DNA of 64,000 bases from Candidatus Zhuqueibacterota bacterium. Lineage in GTDB: Bacteria > Zhuqueibacterota > QNDG01 > JABMRT01. The translations under genes and the position numbers were made by a program. The stretch's first letter is position 1; the number at the start of each line of letters is the position of its first letter. Location: the NCBI GenBank assembly GCA_013202295.1, contig JABMRT010000088.1:1-64000 (forward strand), in the 5' to 3' direction. The notes below the pieces were generated by a model, which saw only the letters and a list, made by a program, of their open reading frames with translations, had not been told where the DNA came from and did no database searches. Of the stretch, positions 52,321 to 60,325 are shown one piece after another.

Positions 52321-53745
52321 TTAGTGACCTTCAATCAACTTAACACGATCCAATAACCTGCCATCTTTGATGACAGATTCTATTGTTCTGGTATTACGAA
52401 TATCATCGAGTGGATTTGCGTTTAAAATGATTAGATCGGCTCGTTTTCCTTCCTCTATCGTCCCAAACAAGTTTTCAGCGCTAAGCATTTCTGCACCTTT
52501 TCGTGTAGCTGCGACAAGTATTTCCATTGGAGATAAGCCCGCCTTTGCCAGAAGTTCCATCTCCAAATGTGAACTGTATCCTGGAAAGTTAAAAATAAAT
52601 CCTGCATCAGTTCCTAATACTATTTTCACACCTGAGCGATGTGCTTCCCCGATACCTCTAATAATATTTTCCACACGAGGACGAACCCAGGCTGCTGTGC
52701 GCTGTTTATGTGCATTAAGGAATAATGGATTGTTTAAGCTTTCTATTGTATGTCTTGAAACGCCGTCTCTTAGAAATGGATCAGCAAAAAGTGTTGGATC
52801 ATCGATATAACGGTAGAACCCGCAATAAAGAGCGAGAGTCGGAATATAGTAAATGTCGTTTTCTTTCATAGTTTGAATTAGTGATTCATCGAGAATTGGT
52901 TTATCCATAACGCCATGAGCTATTGCTCCGACACCTGCCTTGACAGCATCTTGCATTTCGTCTAATGACGATATATGGGCATATACAGGTAATTTAAATT
53001 TATTGGCTTCATCGAGGATGTATTGAATTAATTCTGGAGACATTCGCGGATGGTTGTTACCCCAAGGTGGGGGACCAGATTCAATGATGATCTTTACACC
53101 ATCCATGCCTAAGGCTGCATTGTTGGCAATAGCCTCACGGACTTGCCTATTATTTCTGATGATTGTGTAGCCCCTTGATTCCCAATCAATCGTTTCAAGG
53201 TCTGTACCTGGTGGTAATGACGCTGCAACAGTTGTGGCAATCGGATGGCCACCGGGTACAGTCAACATATTGCCTGTTCCATAGATACAAGGTGCAAAAA
53301 CAAAACCCTCACGCTGTCGTTTATGAAGTTCAGCGATTTCGCTGGTGCTGCCGCCATCAGCGCCTAAGTTCAATACTGTAGTTACACCATAATATAAAAA
53401 TTGTCTGAATACACGCTCATTGGTGTGTGAAGCATGAGGCTCAAGACCTCCGCTACTGAAGTGTACATGAACATCAACCAGTCCGGGCATCACATATTTA
53501 CCAGTGGCATTAATGAGGATTGTACTTCCCGGAACATGTTTGATATCTTTCGATGATATGTGAGATATAATGCCGTCTTTGATAAATATATTTACGTTTG
53601 AAACCGGTACATTTCCAGTCCCGTCAATAAGTGTCGCATTAGAAATAATAAGATCCACGTCCTGTATATTTGGGGAAGAACATGCCGAAAACATGAGAAT
53701 GGACAGGATGAATAGTATTGCAATACGGTTTTTTATAAGTTTCAT
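52321..53745 (-). CDS. Amidohydrolase-family lipoprotein (imidazolonepropionase-like)
   Basis: Lipobox MFSAC; GKYVMPGLVDVHVHF, VYAHISS, LGTDAGF, KRADLIILNANPL. Confidence 0.9.
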   Translation of the reverse strand: MKLIKNRIAILFILSILMFSACSSPNIQDVDLIISNATLIDGTGNVPVSNVNIFIKDGIISHISSKDIKHVPGSTILINATGKYVMPGLVDVHVHFSSGGLEPHASHTNERVFRQFLYYGVTTVLNLGADGGSTSEIAELHKRQREGFVFAPCIYGTGNMLTVPGGHPIATTVAASLPPGTDLETIDWESRGYTIIRNNRQVREAIANNAALGMDGVKIIIESGPPPWGNNHPRMSPELIQYILDEANKFKLPVYAHISSLDEMQDAVKAGVGAIAHGVMDKPILDESLIQTMKENDIYYIPTLALYCGFYRYIDDPTLFADPFLRDGVSRHTIESLNNPLFLNAHKQRTAAWVRPRVENIIRGIGEAHRSGVKIVLGTDAGFIFNFPGYSSHLEMELLAKAGLSPMEILVAATRKGAEMLSAENLFGTIEEGKRADLIILNANPLDDIRNTRTIESVIKDGRLLDRVKLIEGH

Positions 53746-53781
53746 ATTTGTTCCCTCCCCTTCTAAAGATATTTGTTTGCG

Positions 53782-53906
53782 GCCTAACGTCGTGGCTAAC
53801 TGGTTTTAAAACTAAACGAACACATAAGTTGAAAAAGTAATTCCATAAAATTTAAAACTGAAAAATAAAGGTACGTTTTAAAATCCAGTTGAGCCAGTTG
53901 TTATGT
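53782..53906 (-). repeat. attC-like recombination site 2
   Basis: Minus strand ACATAAC...GTTAGGC; arms CCTAACGTCGTGGCT-AACTGG-TTTTAAAA vs CATAACAAC-TGGCTCAACTGGATTTTAAAA with an unpaired base. Confidence 0.65.
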
Positions 53907-54888
53907 TTTGTTTTTTATGGTTTATAGTTATAACAACATTTCCCTTTTTATGACCTTTATCAACATACCGGTGTGCTTCTGCGGTCTCTTCTAAGGGATA
54001 GCATCTATCAATGACCGGTTTGATTTTTCCCTCTTCTACAAGTTCTCTGAGCAAATGTAAATCTTCGATCTTATTCGCTATACCATAGATGATTTTCTTT
54101 TTACTTGTCAGGGATATCCAAAGGGCCTCAAGAATCGGCCAATCCACCGTAATAAAGGCCCCTTTCTCTGTCAGAGAATTTTTACATTGGGAATATGAGG
54201 TTTTCATGACCGCATCAAAAATGATGTCATACCGTTCTCCGCTATTGGTAAAATTCTCCTTTGTGTAATCAATCACTTTGTCAGCACCAATAGATTTTAC
54301 CAATTCTATATTATCTGTACTGCAAACACCGGTTACCTCCGCTCCAAAATATTTGGCCAGCTGGACTACAAAAGTACCGACACTCCCGGATGCTCCATTG
54401 ATCAACACGCTCTGTCCTTTTTGGATTTTCCCTTTTCTTAACAACACCAAGGCGGTTAATCCCCCGATGGGAACAGCAGCAGCTTCTTCATAGGAACTGT
54501 TTATCGGTTTTAGTGCGACCCTGTTTTTCGGCATACATTTGTATTCAGCATTGCCGCCGCCATTGCTCACTTCCCAGACTATAGCATACACCTGATCGCC
54601 CGGTTTAAATTCTGATACATTATTTCCTATGGCCTCAATCTCACCGGCCAGTTCATTTCCCGGCGTCGGTTTTCTCGGCCTTCGAAAACCGAACCAAATT
54701 TTCCCTGGGAGCAGGAACCAGCGGGCCCAGGTAAAGCTTCGCATTCGTACATCTCCTGCGGCTACCGTACTTGCATATACCTTAATTAACACTTCATTAT
54801 CCCCGGGTGTCGGTTTTAGTACATCTTTAAGCTGAAGCACTTCGGGTGGACCGTATTGAGTACAGACTATTGCTTTCATTTGTGTCAC
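53878..54888 (-). CDS. NAD(P)-dependent alcohol dehydrogenase / quinone oxidoreductase-like MDR protein
   Basis: GNELAGEIEAIGNNVSEFKPGDQVYA, VLINGASGSVGTFVVQLAKYFGAEVTGVCST. Confidence 0.9.
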   Translation of the reverse strand: MTQMKAIVCTQYGPPEVLQLKDVLKPTPGDNEVLIKVYASTVAAGDVRMRSFTWARWFLLPGKIWFGFRRPRKPTPGNELAGEIEAIGNNVSEFKPGDQVYAIVWEVSNGGGNAEYKCMPKNRVALKPINSSYEEAAAVPIGGLTALVLLRKGKIQKGQSVLINGASGSVGTFVVQLAKYFGAEVTGVCSTDNIELVKSIGADKVIDYTKENFTNSGERYDIIFDAVMKTSYSQCKNSLTEKGAFITVDWPILEALWISLTSKKKIIYGIANKIEDLHLLRELVEEGKIKPVIDRCYPLEETAEAHRYVDKGHKKGNVVITINHKKQNITTGSTGF

Positions 54889-54941
54889 TCCGAGATGATT
54901 TTAAGCATAATATTTAAAACATAACATAGTATTAACGACCC

Positions 54942-55039
54942 TATATGCATATTTTAAATGCATATAAATATAGAAACCATGTATCTATATATAGAGACTT
55001 GTATCTATTTATAGATACCTATATGCATTGTATATGCAT
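54942..55039. repeat. AT-rich cluster of iterated palindromic elements
   Basis: TATATGCAT-attttaa-ATGCATATA; GTATCTAT-at-ATAGAGAC; GTATCTAT-tt-ATAGATAC; TATATGCAT-tg-TATATGCAT. Confidence 0.75.
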
Positions 55040-55387
55040 CTATAACGGACCGCGCTTCACAATGCGGTCTTCTAAATCAAGTTCAAAAACAGTCGGAAGA
55101 GGGAGCTCCCAGACTTTTTGAATCGGATTCCATTTTCTACCGGCCATTTTAACATTTTGCCGTAATTCGGTCTCCTGAATGTGAATTTGAAGCCCCACTT
55201 TCTTGTCATGAACAATACCCTGATAGCATTCCAGCTTCCAGTACTGTTCATCAACAATAATCTCCGCAGTCTTCAAGCGTCTCTTTGATATCGGATCATA
55301 ACGGTACCGGACACACACGAGTTCGGCGCCGTGTGCCTGCATTTCCGATTTGGTGCCGCGTTGTCCTGGCTTCAATACCAGACGCAT
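55040..55387 (-). CDS. Conserved hypothetical protein
   Basis: 115 aa MRLVLKPGQRGTKSEMQAHGAELVCVRYRYDPISKRRLKTAEIIVDE...; coherent charged composition. Confidence 0.6.
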   Translation of the reverse strand: MRLVLKPGQRGTKSEMQAHGAELVCVRYRYDPISKRRLKTAEIIVDEQYWKLECYQGIVHDKKVGLQIHIQETELRQNVKMAGRKWNPIQKVWELPLPTVFELDLEDRIVKRGPL

Positions 55388-55667
55388 AGCAGCGTTTCCG
55401 TGGGTTTCTCATTTATACAGATTCATACACCTGTCTCTCCTGATCGTTCAAGGGTAAGAGTCAGGGTGCCTGTGCAGATGGTGACGATGTAGCGCTCTAT
55501 TAAAATAAGTTGAATGTAATTTACAAAGCCTGATTGAAAATGCAAGTGGTTTTTACTGAGATTGCCCCGGGGCGTGAAACAAGAAGGTTTGGCCCTTTTC
55601 AAATCGGCATTATTTATCAAGTTAATGCGAGCGAAGTTAGAAGACCATCATCCTTCTACAATTAAAA

Positions 55668-55697
55668 AATCCCGGAAACCTCTCGATCTCCGGGATT
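55668..55697 (-). terminator. Hairpin/terminator downstream of pepF
   Basis: AATCCCGGA...TCCGGGATT with T-rich flank in the minus direction. Confidence 0.65.
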
Positions 55698-55714
55698 GAA
55701 ATTTACAGTATTTA

Positions 55715-55774
55715 CTCGTTCCAATGCTCCGCGTTGGAACGTCATCCCATTCCCACGCAGAGCGTGGGAACGAG
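55715..55774. repeat. REP-like double hairpin element
   Basis: ctcGTTCCAAtgctccgcgTTGGAACgtcatcccaTTCCCACGCagaGCGTGGGAAcgag. Confidence 0.75.
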
Positions 55775-55790
55775 ATGTTTGAAAGGAATA

Positions 55791-57683
55791 TTAAATCCCC
55801 TTCTTATCCAAAATCTTCTCAATCTCATCCATAGTACGATTCATCGCCTGCATCGTCTTGTCAAACGGCTCAGAACCCGTCATGTCCACACCGGCATCCT
55901 TTAAAATATCGATTGGATATTTGGAGCCGCCTGAAGACAAGAAAGTCATCACATGATCCACCGCACCCTTTTCATGGGCCAACACCTTCTCGGCCAGAGC
56001 GGTGGATGCGGTAAAGCTGGTGGCATACTGATATACATAAAAATTATAGTAGAAATGAGGAATGAACGCCCACTCAACCGTCACATGATCTTCGATAAGC
56101 GTCACACCCTGTTCATGACCATAATACCGTTTCAGAATATCGGCATACAATTCAGTCAAATTGTCCCCTGTCAGAGGTTGATCCTTTTCCGCAAGTTCAT
56201 GCATCCGCAGTTCAAACTCAGCGAACTGTGTCTGGCGGAACAGGGTGCCCTTGATCCCGTCGAGATATTCCATAAGAAGAGATAGCCGGACGTCATCATC
56301 CTTGATCTTCTTCATCATATAATCCTGCAGCAGTGCTTCGTTTAATGTAGACGCCACCTCTGCCACGAAAATAGAATAATCTGAGAGCGGATAAGGTTGA
56401 TTCTTGTTGGACAAATAACTGTGCATCGTGTGTCCCAATTCATGCGCAAGCGTGCTCACATCATTATACTGTCCGTTATAATTTAGCAGGATGTAGGGAT
56501 GCTCATCGTAGGCGCTGCCGTTGGAATAAGCGCCGGAACGTTTGCCTGGAGTGGGATACACATCGACCCAGCGATTTTCAAGGCCATTTTTCACAGTCTG
56601 GATATATTTCTTGCCAAGTGGTTTAAACGCCTGAAGTACCATTTCTTTGGCTTCATTATAATCGTATTTCAGATCCACATTTTTCACGGTGGGCGCGTAA
56701 AGATCGGAGTATTTCAGGGTATCGACGCCCAACATGCGTTTCTTGATCTTGAGATAGCGATGAAACGAATCCAGGTTGTCGTTCACGTTTTTTATGAGGG
56801 AGTGATAGACTTCTACCGGGATATTGTTCTGATCCAGTTTCGAGTGCAGCGAAGAGTCATAGCCTCGGACCCGCGCATAAAAAATATCACCCTTAATATT
56901 TGAATACATGGATGCGCCCAGCGTCTGCCGGAACTGATTCATGGTGCCCCAGAACTCTTTGAAAACCAATTCACGATCATCGCGATTGGGTGAAGTGCGG
57001 TGCAATCCATACCCGGATTGATTCAGCGTCACTTTTGAACCATCGGACAATTCGACTTCGGGATAGGGCAATTCCGCGTTCGCGAAAATATTATAAATAC
57101 TGGATGGGCCGCCTGCCATGGCACCGGCCTCGGCAATGATTTTCTCTTCTTCCGCGGATAGCTTATGCGCTTTCCGGCGGAGAATATCATTGAGGTAGAA
57201 TCGATGCACTTCCAGACCTGGTTCCTTCTGGATGAACTTGTCAATCGTCTCTTTATCCAGGTTCACAAGTTCAGGTTCAATAAAGGACGCCTTGCTGTTA
57301 TAATTGGTGCCGAGTTGTTGCAGTTCCTGCTTCATGGACATATTGTCCGCATTGCGAGTGTCCAAATCGGATTTCATACCCGCATAGGAGTAGAGCTTGC
57401 TGAACTCTTTGCCAAGATTGCTGTCAAATTCAAGACAGGCCAGCAAATCATTCGGGGAGGTTGCCAGTTTGCCCTGATACTCGAGAATTTGTTCCATGGA
57501 CGCAACCAATTCATCTTTGGATGCACGCCATGCCGCATCGTCTGGATAAAGATCTTCGAGCTGCCACGTATCCGATTGGGGTACATCGGCTCGTTCGCGA
57601 GCCTGAGCTTGACTATCATTGACACTCATCAGCAGCCCTGTGCATAGAGTCAATGTCAAAATTATACCTGTGATTCTGGTCAT
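55791..57683 (-). CDS. pepF: Oligoendopeptidase F (M3 family), exported
   Basis: LAHELGHTMHSYLSNKNQPY zinc motif; signal peptide. Confidence 0.94.
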   Translation of the reverse strand: MTRITGIILTLTLCTGLLMSVNDSQAQARERADVPQSDTWQLEDLYPDDAAWRASKDELVASMEQILEYQGKLATSPNDLLACLEFDSNLGKEFSKLYSYAGMKSDLDTRNADNMSMKQELQQLGTNYNSKASFIEPELVNLDKETIDKFIQKEPGLEVHRFYLNDILRRKAHKLSAEEEKIIAEAGAMAGGPSSIYNIFANAELPYPEVELSDGSKVTLNQSGYGLHRTSPNRDDRELVFKEFWGTMNQFRQTLGASMYSNIKGDIFYARVRGYDSSLHSKLDQNNIPVEVYHSLIKNVNDNLDSFHRYLKIKKRMLGVDTLKYSDLYAPTVKNVDLKYDYNEAKEMVLQAFKPLGKKYIQTVKNGLENRWVDVYPTPGKRSGAYSNGSAYDEHPYILLNYNGQYNDVSTLAHELGHTMHSYLSNKNQPYPLSDYSIFVAEVASTLNEALLQDYMMKKIKDDDVRLSLLMEYLDGIKGTLFRQTQFAEFELRMHELAEKDQPLTGDNLTELYADILKRYYGHEQGVTLIEDHVTVEWAFIPHFYYNFYVYQYATSFTASTALAEKVLAHEKGAVDHVMTFLSSGGSKYPIDILKDAGVDMTGSEPFDKTMQAMNRTMDEIEKILDKKGI

Positions 57684-57860
57684 AATCCTTCTCCTTTGAG
57701 TTAATTGTTTTCAATTTAAAATAAGCCTCCTTTAAATTCGGTGCCAGTTTAAATCGATGAACGGTCATTTCATCCGATCAAATTATATTTTAACGCCTCT
57801 AAGTGAAATAAGTTCTAATAATAAAAGGTTTAATTTCATAATTTTGGACAGCTCGCCATA

Positions 57861-60323
57861 TCAGAAAAATCGGTAGCCAAATGAGAAAAACAGATTGGTT
57901 TGTACGTGATCTGTCTCATATGCGCCTTTACTGCCTCGACTCAGGATAATATTCACCGGGCCCAGCAACGAAATCATCTTAAGACCAATACCATATCCCC
58001 AGATTTGACCAACCTCAGGGTAATGGGGGTCATCTATATATTGCAGTCGATATGTCACATTCCCGATCAACCGCAGATAAAAGGATTCTACCAGCTTGTA
58101 ATGATACTCTAAACGAATAAAGGACACACCCTGCATGGCTACCTGATGATAATCTGGACCGATTAAATGTTCAGGATCATCATTATAATAGTGTTTATAA
58201 ACAGGAAGTTTGCTAGATGATTCTCGCCAGTAGTTAAGCATTCTCACTGTGTGTGTGTTATTGAATGTATGATAGAGATCTGCGAAGAAGTGAATCCATT
58301 GATAAGTCACGTCTGTTTGCAACTCATCAAAACTGCCTTCATATTGAAAATGGGCGTACAATCCATCAGTCGGTGTTAAGCGACAGTCCAAATTATCAAA
58401 CGTTGCCGTGGCACGCACCTCTCGCAGTCGCTCCTTCCATGTGGGAAATAGAGTTGCATCGGATATGGCTATTTTAGGCTCAACAAACATATGCTCCTGG
58501 ATTAAAGCGATATCTGCATGAAAACCATTTCCCAGCAGGAGCCCAACACCCGCACCCATTGAAATGGATTTGTCTTTATAACTGGCAACCTGATTTCCAT
58601 CTCCATCATAGATTGAAACCGGTGCATTACGATAACGCGCAGCAGTGAATGGATATACAGGAAGATTTAATGTTTGAGACGGATAATAAAATTTTGTTTT
58701 CAGCTGGAATAATCCCGCCATTTGCATCTCGGCGTCGAATCGAAGTCCTGAAATGAGCAGATCATTTCTTTGAAATGCAATGCTGGCCACCATCTTGTGA
58801 AATGTATCATACCACAATCCCATCCGCAACTTGCGATAGGGCAGCTCTTTTACATAGATCTTTAAAAATACACGATTCTCCCCGATCGGTTCAATATCAT
58901 AGCGAATGGTTTCAAAATATCCAAGACCATAAACCTTCATGATTCGGCGATTTAACACTTCGGTGTCCAGGATATCGCCTGGACTGATCCCAAAACAGTG
59001 GTAAAGAAATTGAAATCCAATTCTTTCATTCCCATCAATGGTGATTCCGTGAATCTGGGGACGGCGACGTTCCTTCACGCGTATTAGCAGTTTGACGTAC
59101 TTATCTGAAATGGGAATCACATCAAATCCTGCAGATTCAAACTGTCCACTTGCCTTCATCTCCACCAGCCTGGTGTGAATTACATCAGGATCACATGGAT
59201 CGCCTGGATGAATGCCCAGCATGTCATACAGATCAGAAAACGGGATGGTTGTATGGCCCGTGATTTGAAGATTGAAAATCTGAGGATGAGTTTCATAATG
59301 CGTCAGTTTTAAGGGATTGCGGATATTTCCCAGATTCAGTGCATGCTTAAGCATAACCAGTTCGGTTTCAGCCTGCCTGGCTGCAACCTCCCCGTCATGG
59401 AGAATTTGAGCGATCTTCTCATCCATAAAATCACCCATGGCCAGTTCTTCCAATTCCGGATGGATTAGAAAATCAACCTGCTGTATATTCTCCTTCCACT
59501 TCTGAATACCAAGCATGTTAATAGATTGATCGAGCACTTTAAGTGCGGAATTTAAGTTTTCTTTCGGACGAAGCCGATTGCCCACATCCACGGCAATGAC
59601 TATATCCGCACCCATAGAGCGCACGACATCAACAGGCAGGTTGTTCATGATGCCGCCATCCACGAGCAGAGAGTCCCCCCATTCCACGGGACTGAAGACG
59701 GACGGAATTGCCATGGTCGAACGCATGGCCCGGGCCAGAGATCCTTGATTTAGGACAACCTCATTTCCGGTTACCAGATCTACAGCCACACAGCGGAATG
59801 GAATGGGTAGGTCATCAAAATACCGTATGTGCTCATAAGGAAAGGTCAGGCTGGAAAACAGCAGGGAGACCTTTTGCCCGAATATCAATCCGCTGGGAGG
59901 AACTGGATGGATCCCCTCCATGCTGAACACAAGCTGGAATCGTTTAGCCATCTTCTTTTCAAAATAAGGCAACTTGTTACGTGGTGGATGATCTCTGAAC
60001 AGATCAATCCAGTCGGTTGACTGAACCAGATTCTCCAGTTCCAATCCATCATACCCAATGGAATAGAGTGCACCCAGAATGCCACCCATGCTGGTCCCCG
60101 CTATATAATCTATCGGGATTTCGAGAGAGTCGAGCATCTTCAGCGTGCCGATATGCGCAAAACCAAGCGCTCCCCCACCTGAAAGAACCAGACCGATCTT
60201 GGGCCGGTCTGAAACATTTGCCTGTGTCGAAGTGAAAAAACAAAGTGTTAATAAAACACCGAGAAAGGTTCTTTTTAACAATATTCCCAATATGCATTTA
60301 TCATTCAATATATATATATCCAA
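57861..60323 (-). CDS. Patatin-like phospholipase with POTRA and Omp85-type barrel (PlpD-like, type Vd)
   Basis: GLVLSGGGALGFAHIG, GTSMGG, VDGGIMNNLP; two POTRA-like segments; barrel ending FFSFGYRFF. Confidence 0.88.
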   Translation of the reverse strand: MDIYILNDKCILGILLKRTFLGVLLTLCFFTSTQANVSDRPKIGLVLSGGGALGFAHIGTLKMLDSLEIPIDYIAGTSMGGILGALYSIGYDGLELENLVQSTDWIDLFRDHPPRNKLPYFEKKMAKRFQLVFSMEGIHPVPPSGLIFGQKVSLLFSSLTFPYEHIRYFDDLPIPFRCVAVDLVTGNEVVLNQGSLARAMRSTMAIPSVFSPVEWGDSLLVDGGIMNNLPVDVVRSMGADIVIAVDVGNRLRPKENLNSALKVLDQSINMLGIQKWKENIQQVDFLIHPELEELAMGDFMDEKIAQILHDGEVAARQAETELVMLKHALNLGNIRNPLKLTHYETHPQIFNLQITGHTTIPFSDLYDMLGIHPGDPCDPDVIHTRLVEMKASGQFESAGFDVIPISDKYVKLLIRVKERRRPQIHGITIDGNERIGFQFLYHCFGISPGDILDTEVLNRRIMKVYGLGYFETIRYDIEPIGENRVFLKIYVKELPYRKLRMGLWYDTFHKMVASIAFQRNDLLISGLRFDAEMQMAGLFQLKTKFYYPSQTLNLPVYPFTAARYRNAPVSIYDGDGNQVASYKDKSISMGAGVGLLLGNGFHADIALIQEHMFVEPKIAISDATLFPTWKERLREVRATATFDNLDCRLTPTDGLYAHFQYEGSFDELQTDVTYQWIHFFADLYHTFNNTHTVRMLNYWRESSSKLPVYKHYYNDDPEHLIGPDYHQVAMQGVSFIRLEYHYKLVESFYLRLIGNVTYRLQYIDDPHYPEVGQIWGYGIGLKMISLLGPVNIILSRGSKGAYETDHVQTNLFFSFGYRFF

Positions 60324-60325
60324 AT

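Noticed and set aside
55423-55620. 65-aa ORF upstream of the 55040 gene as an integron integrase or attI-linked gene
   Set aside because: No tyrosine-recombinase motif; I found no intI-like ORF anywhere in the window.
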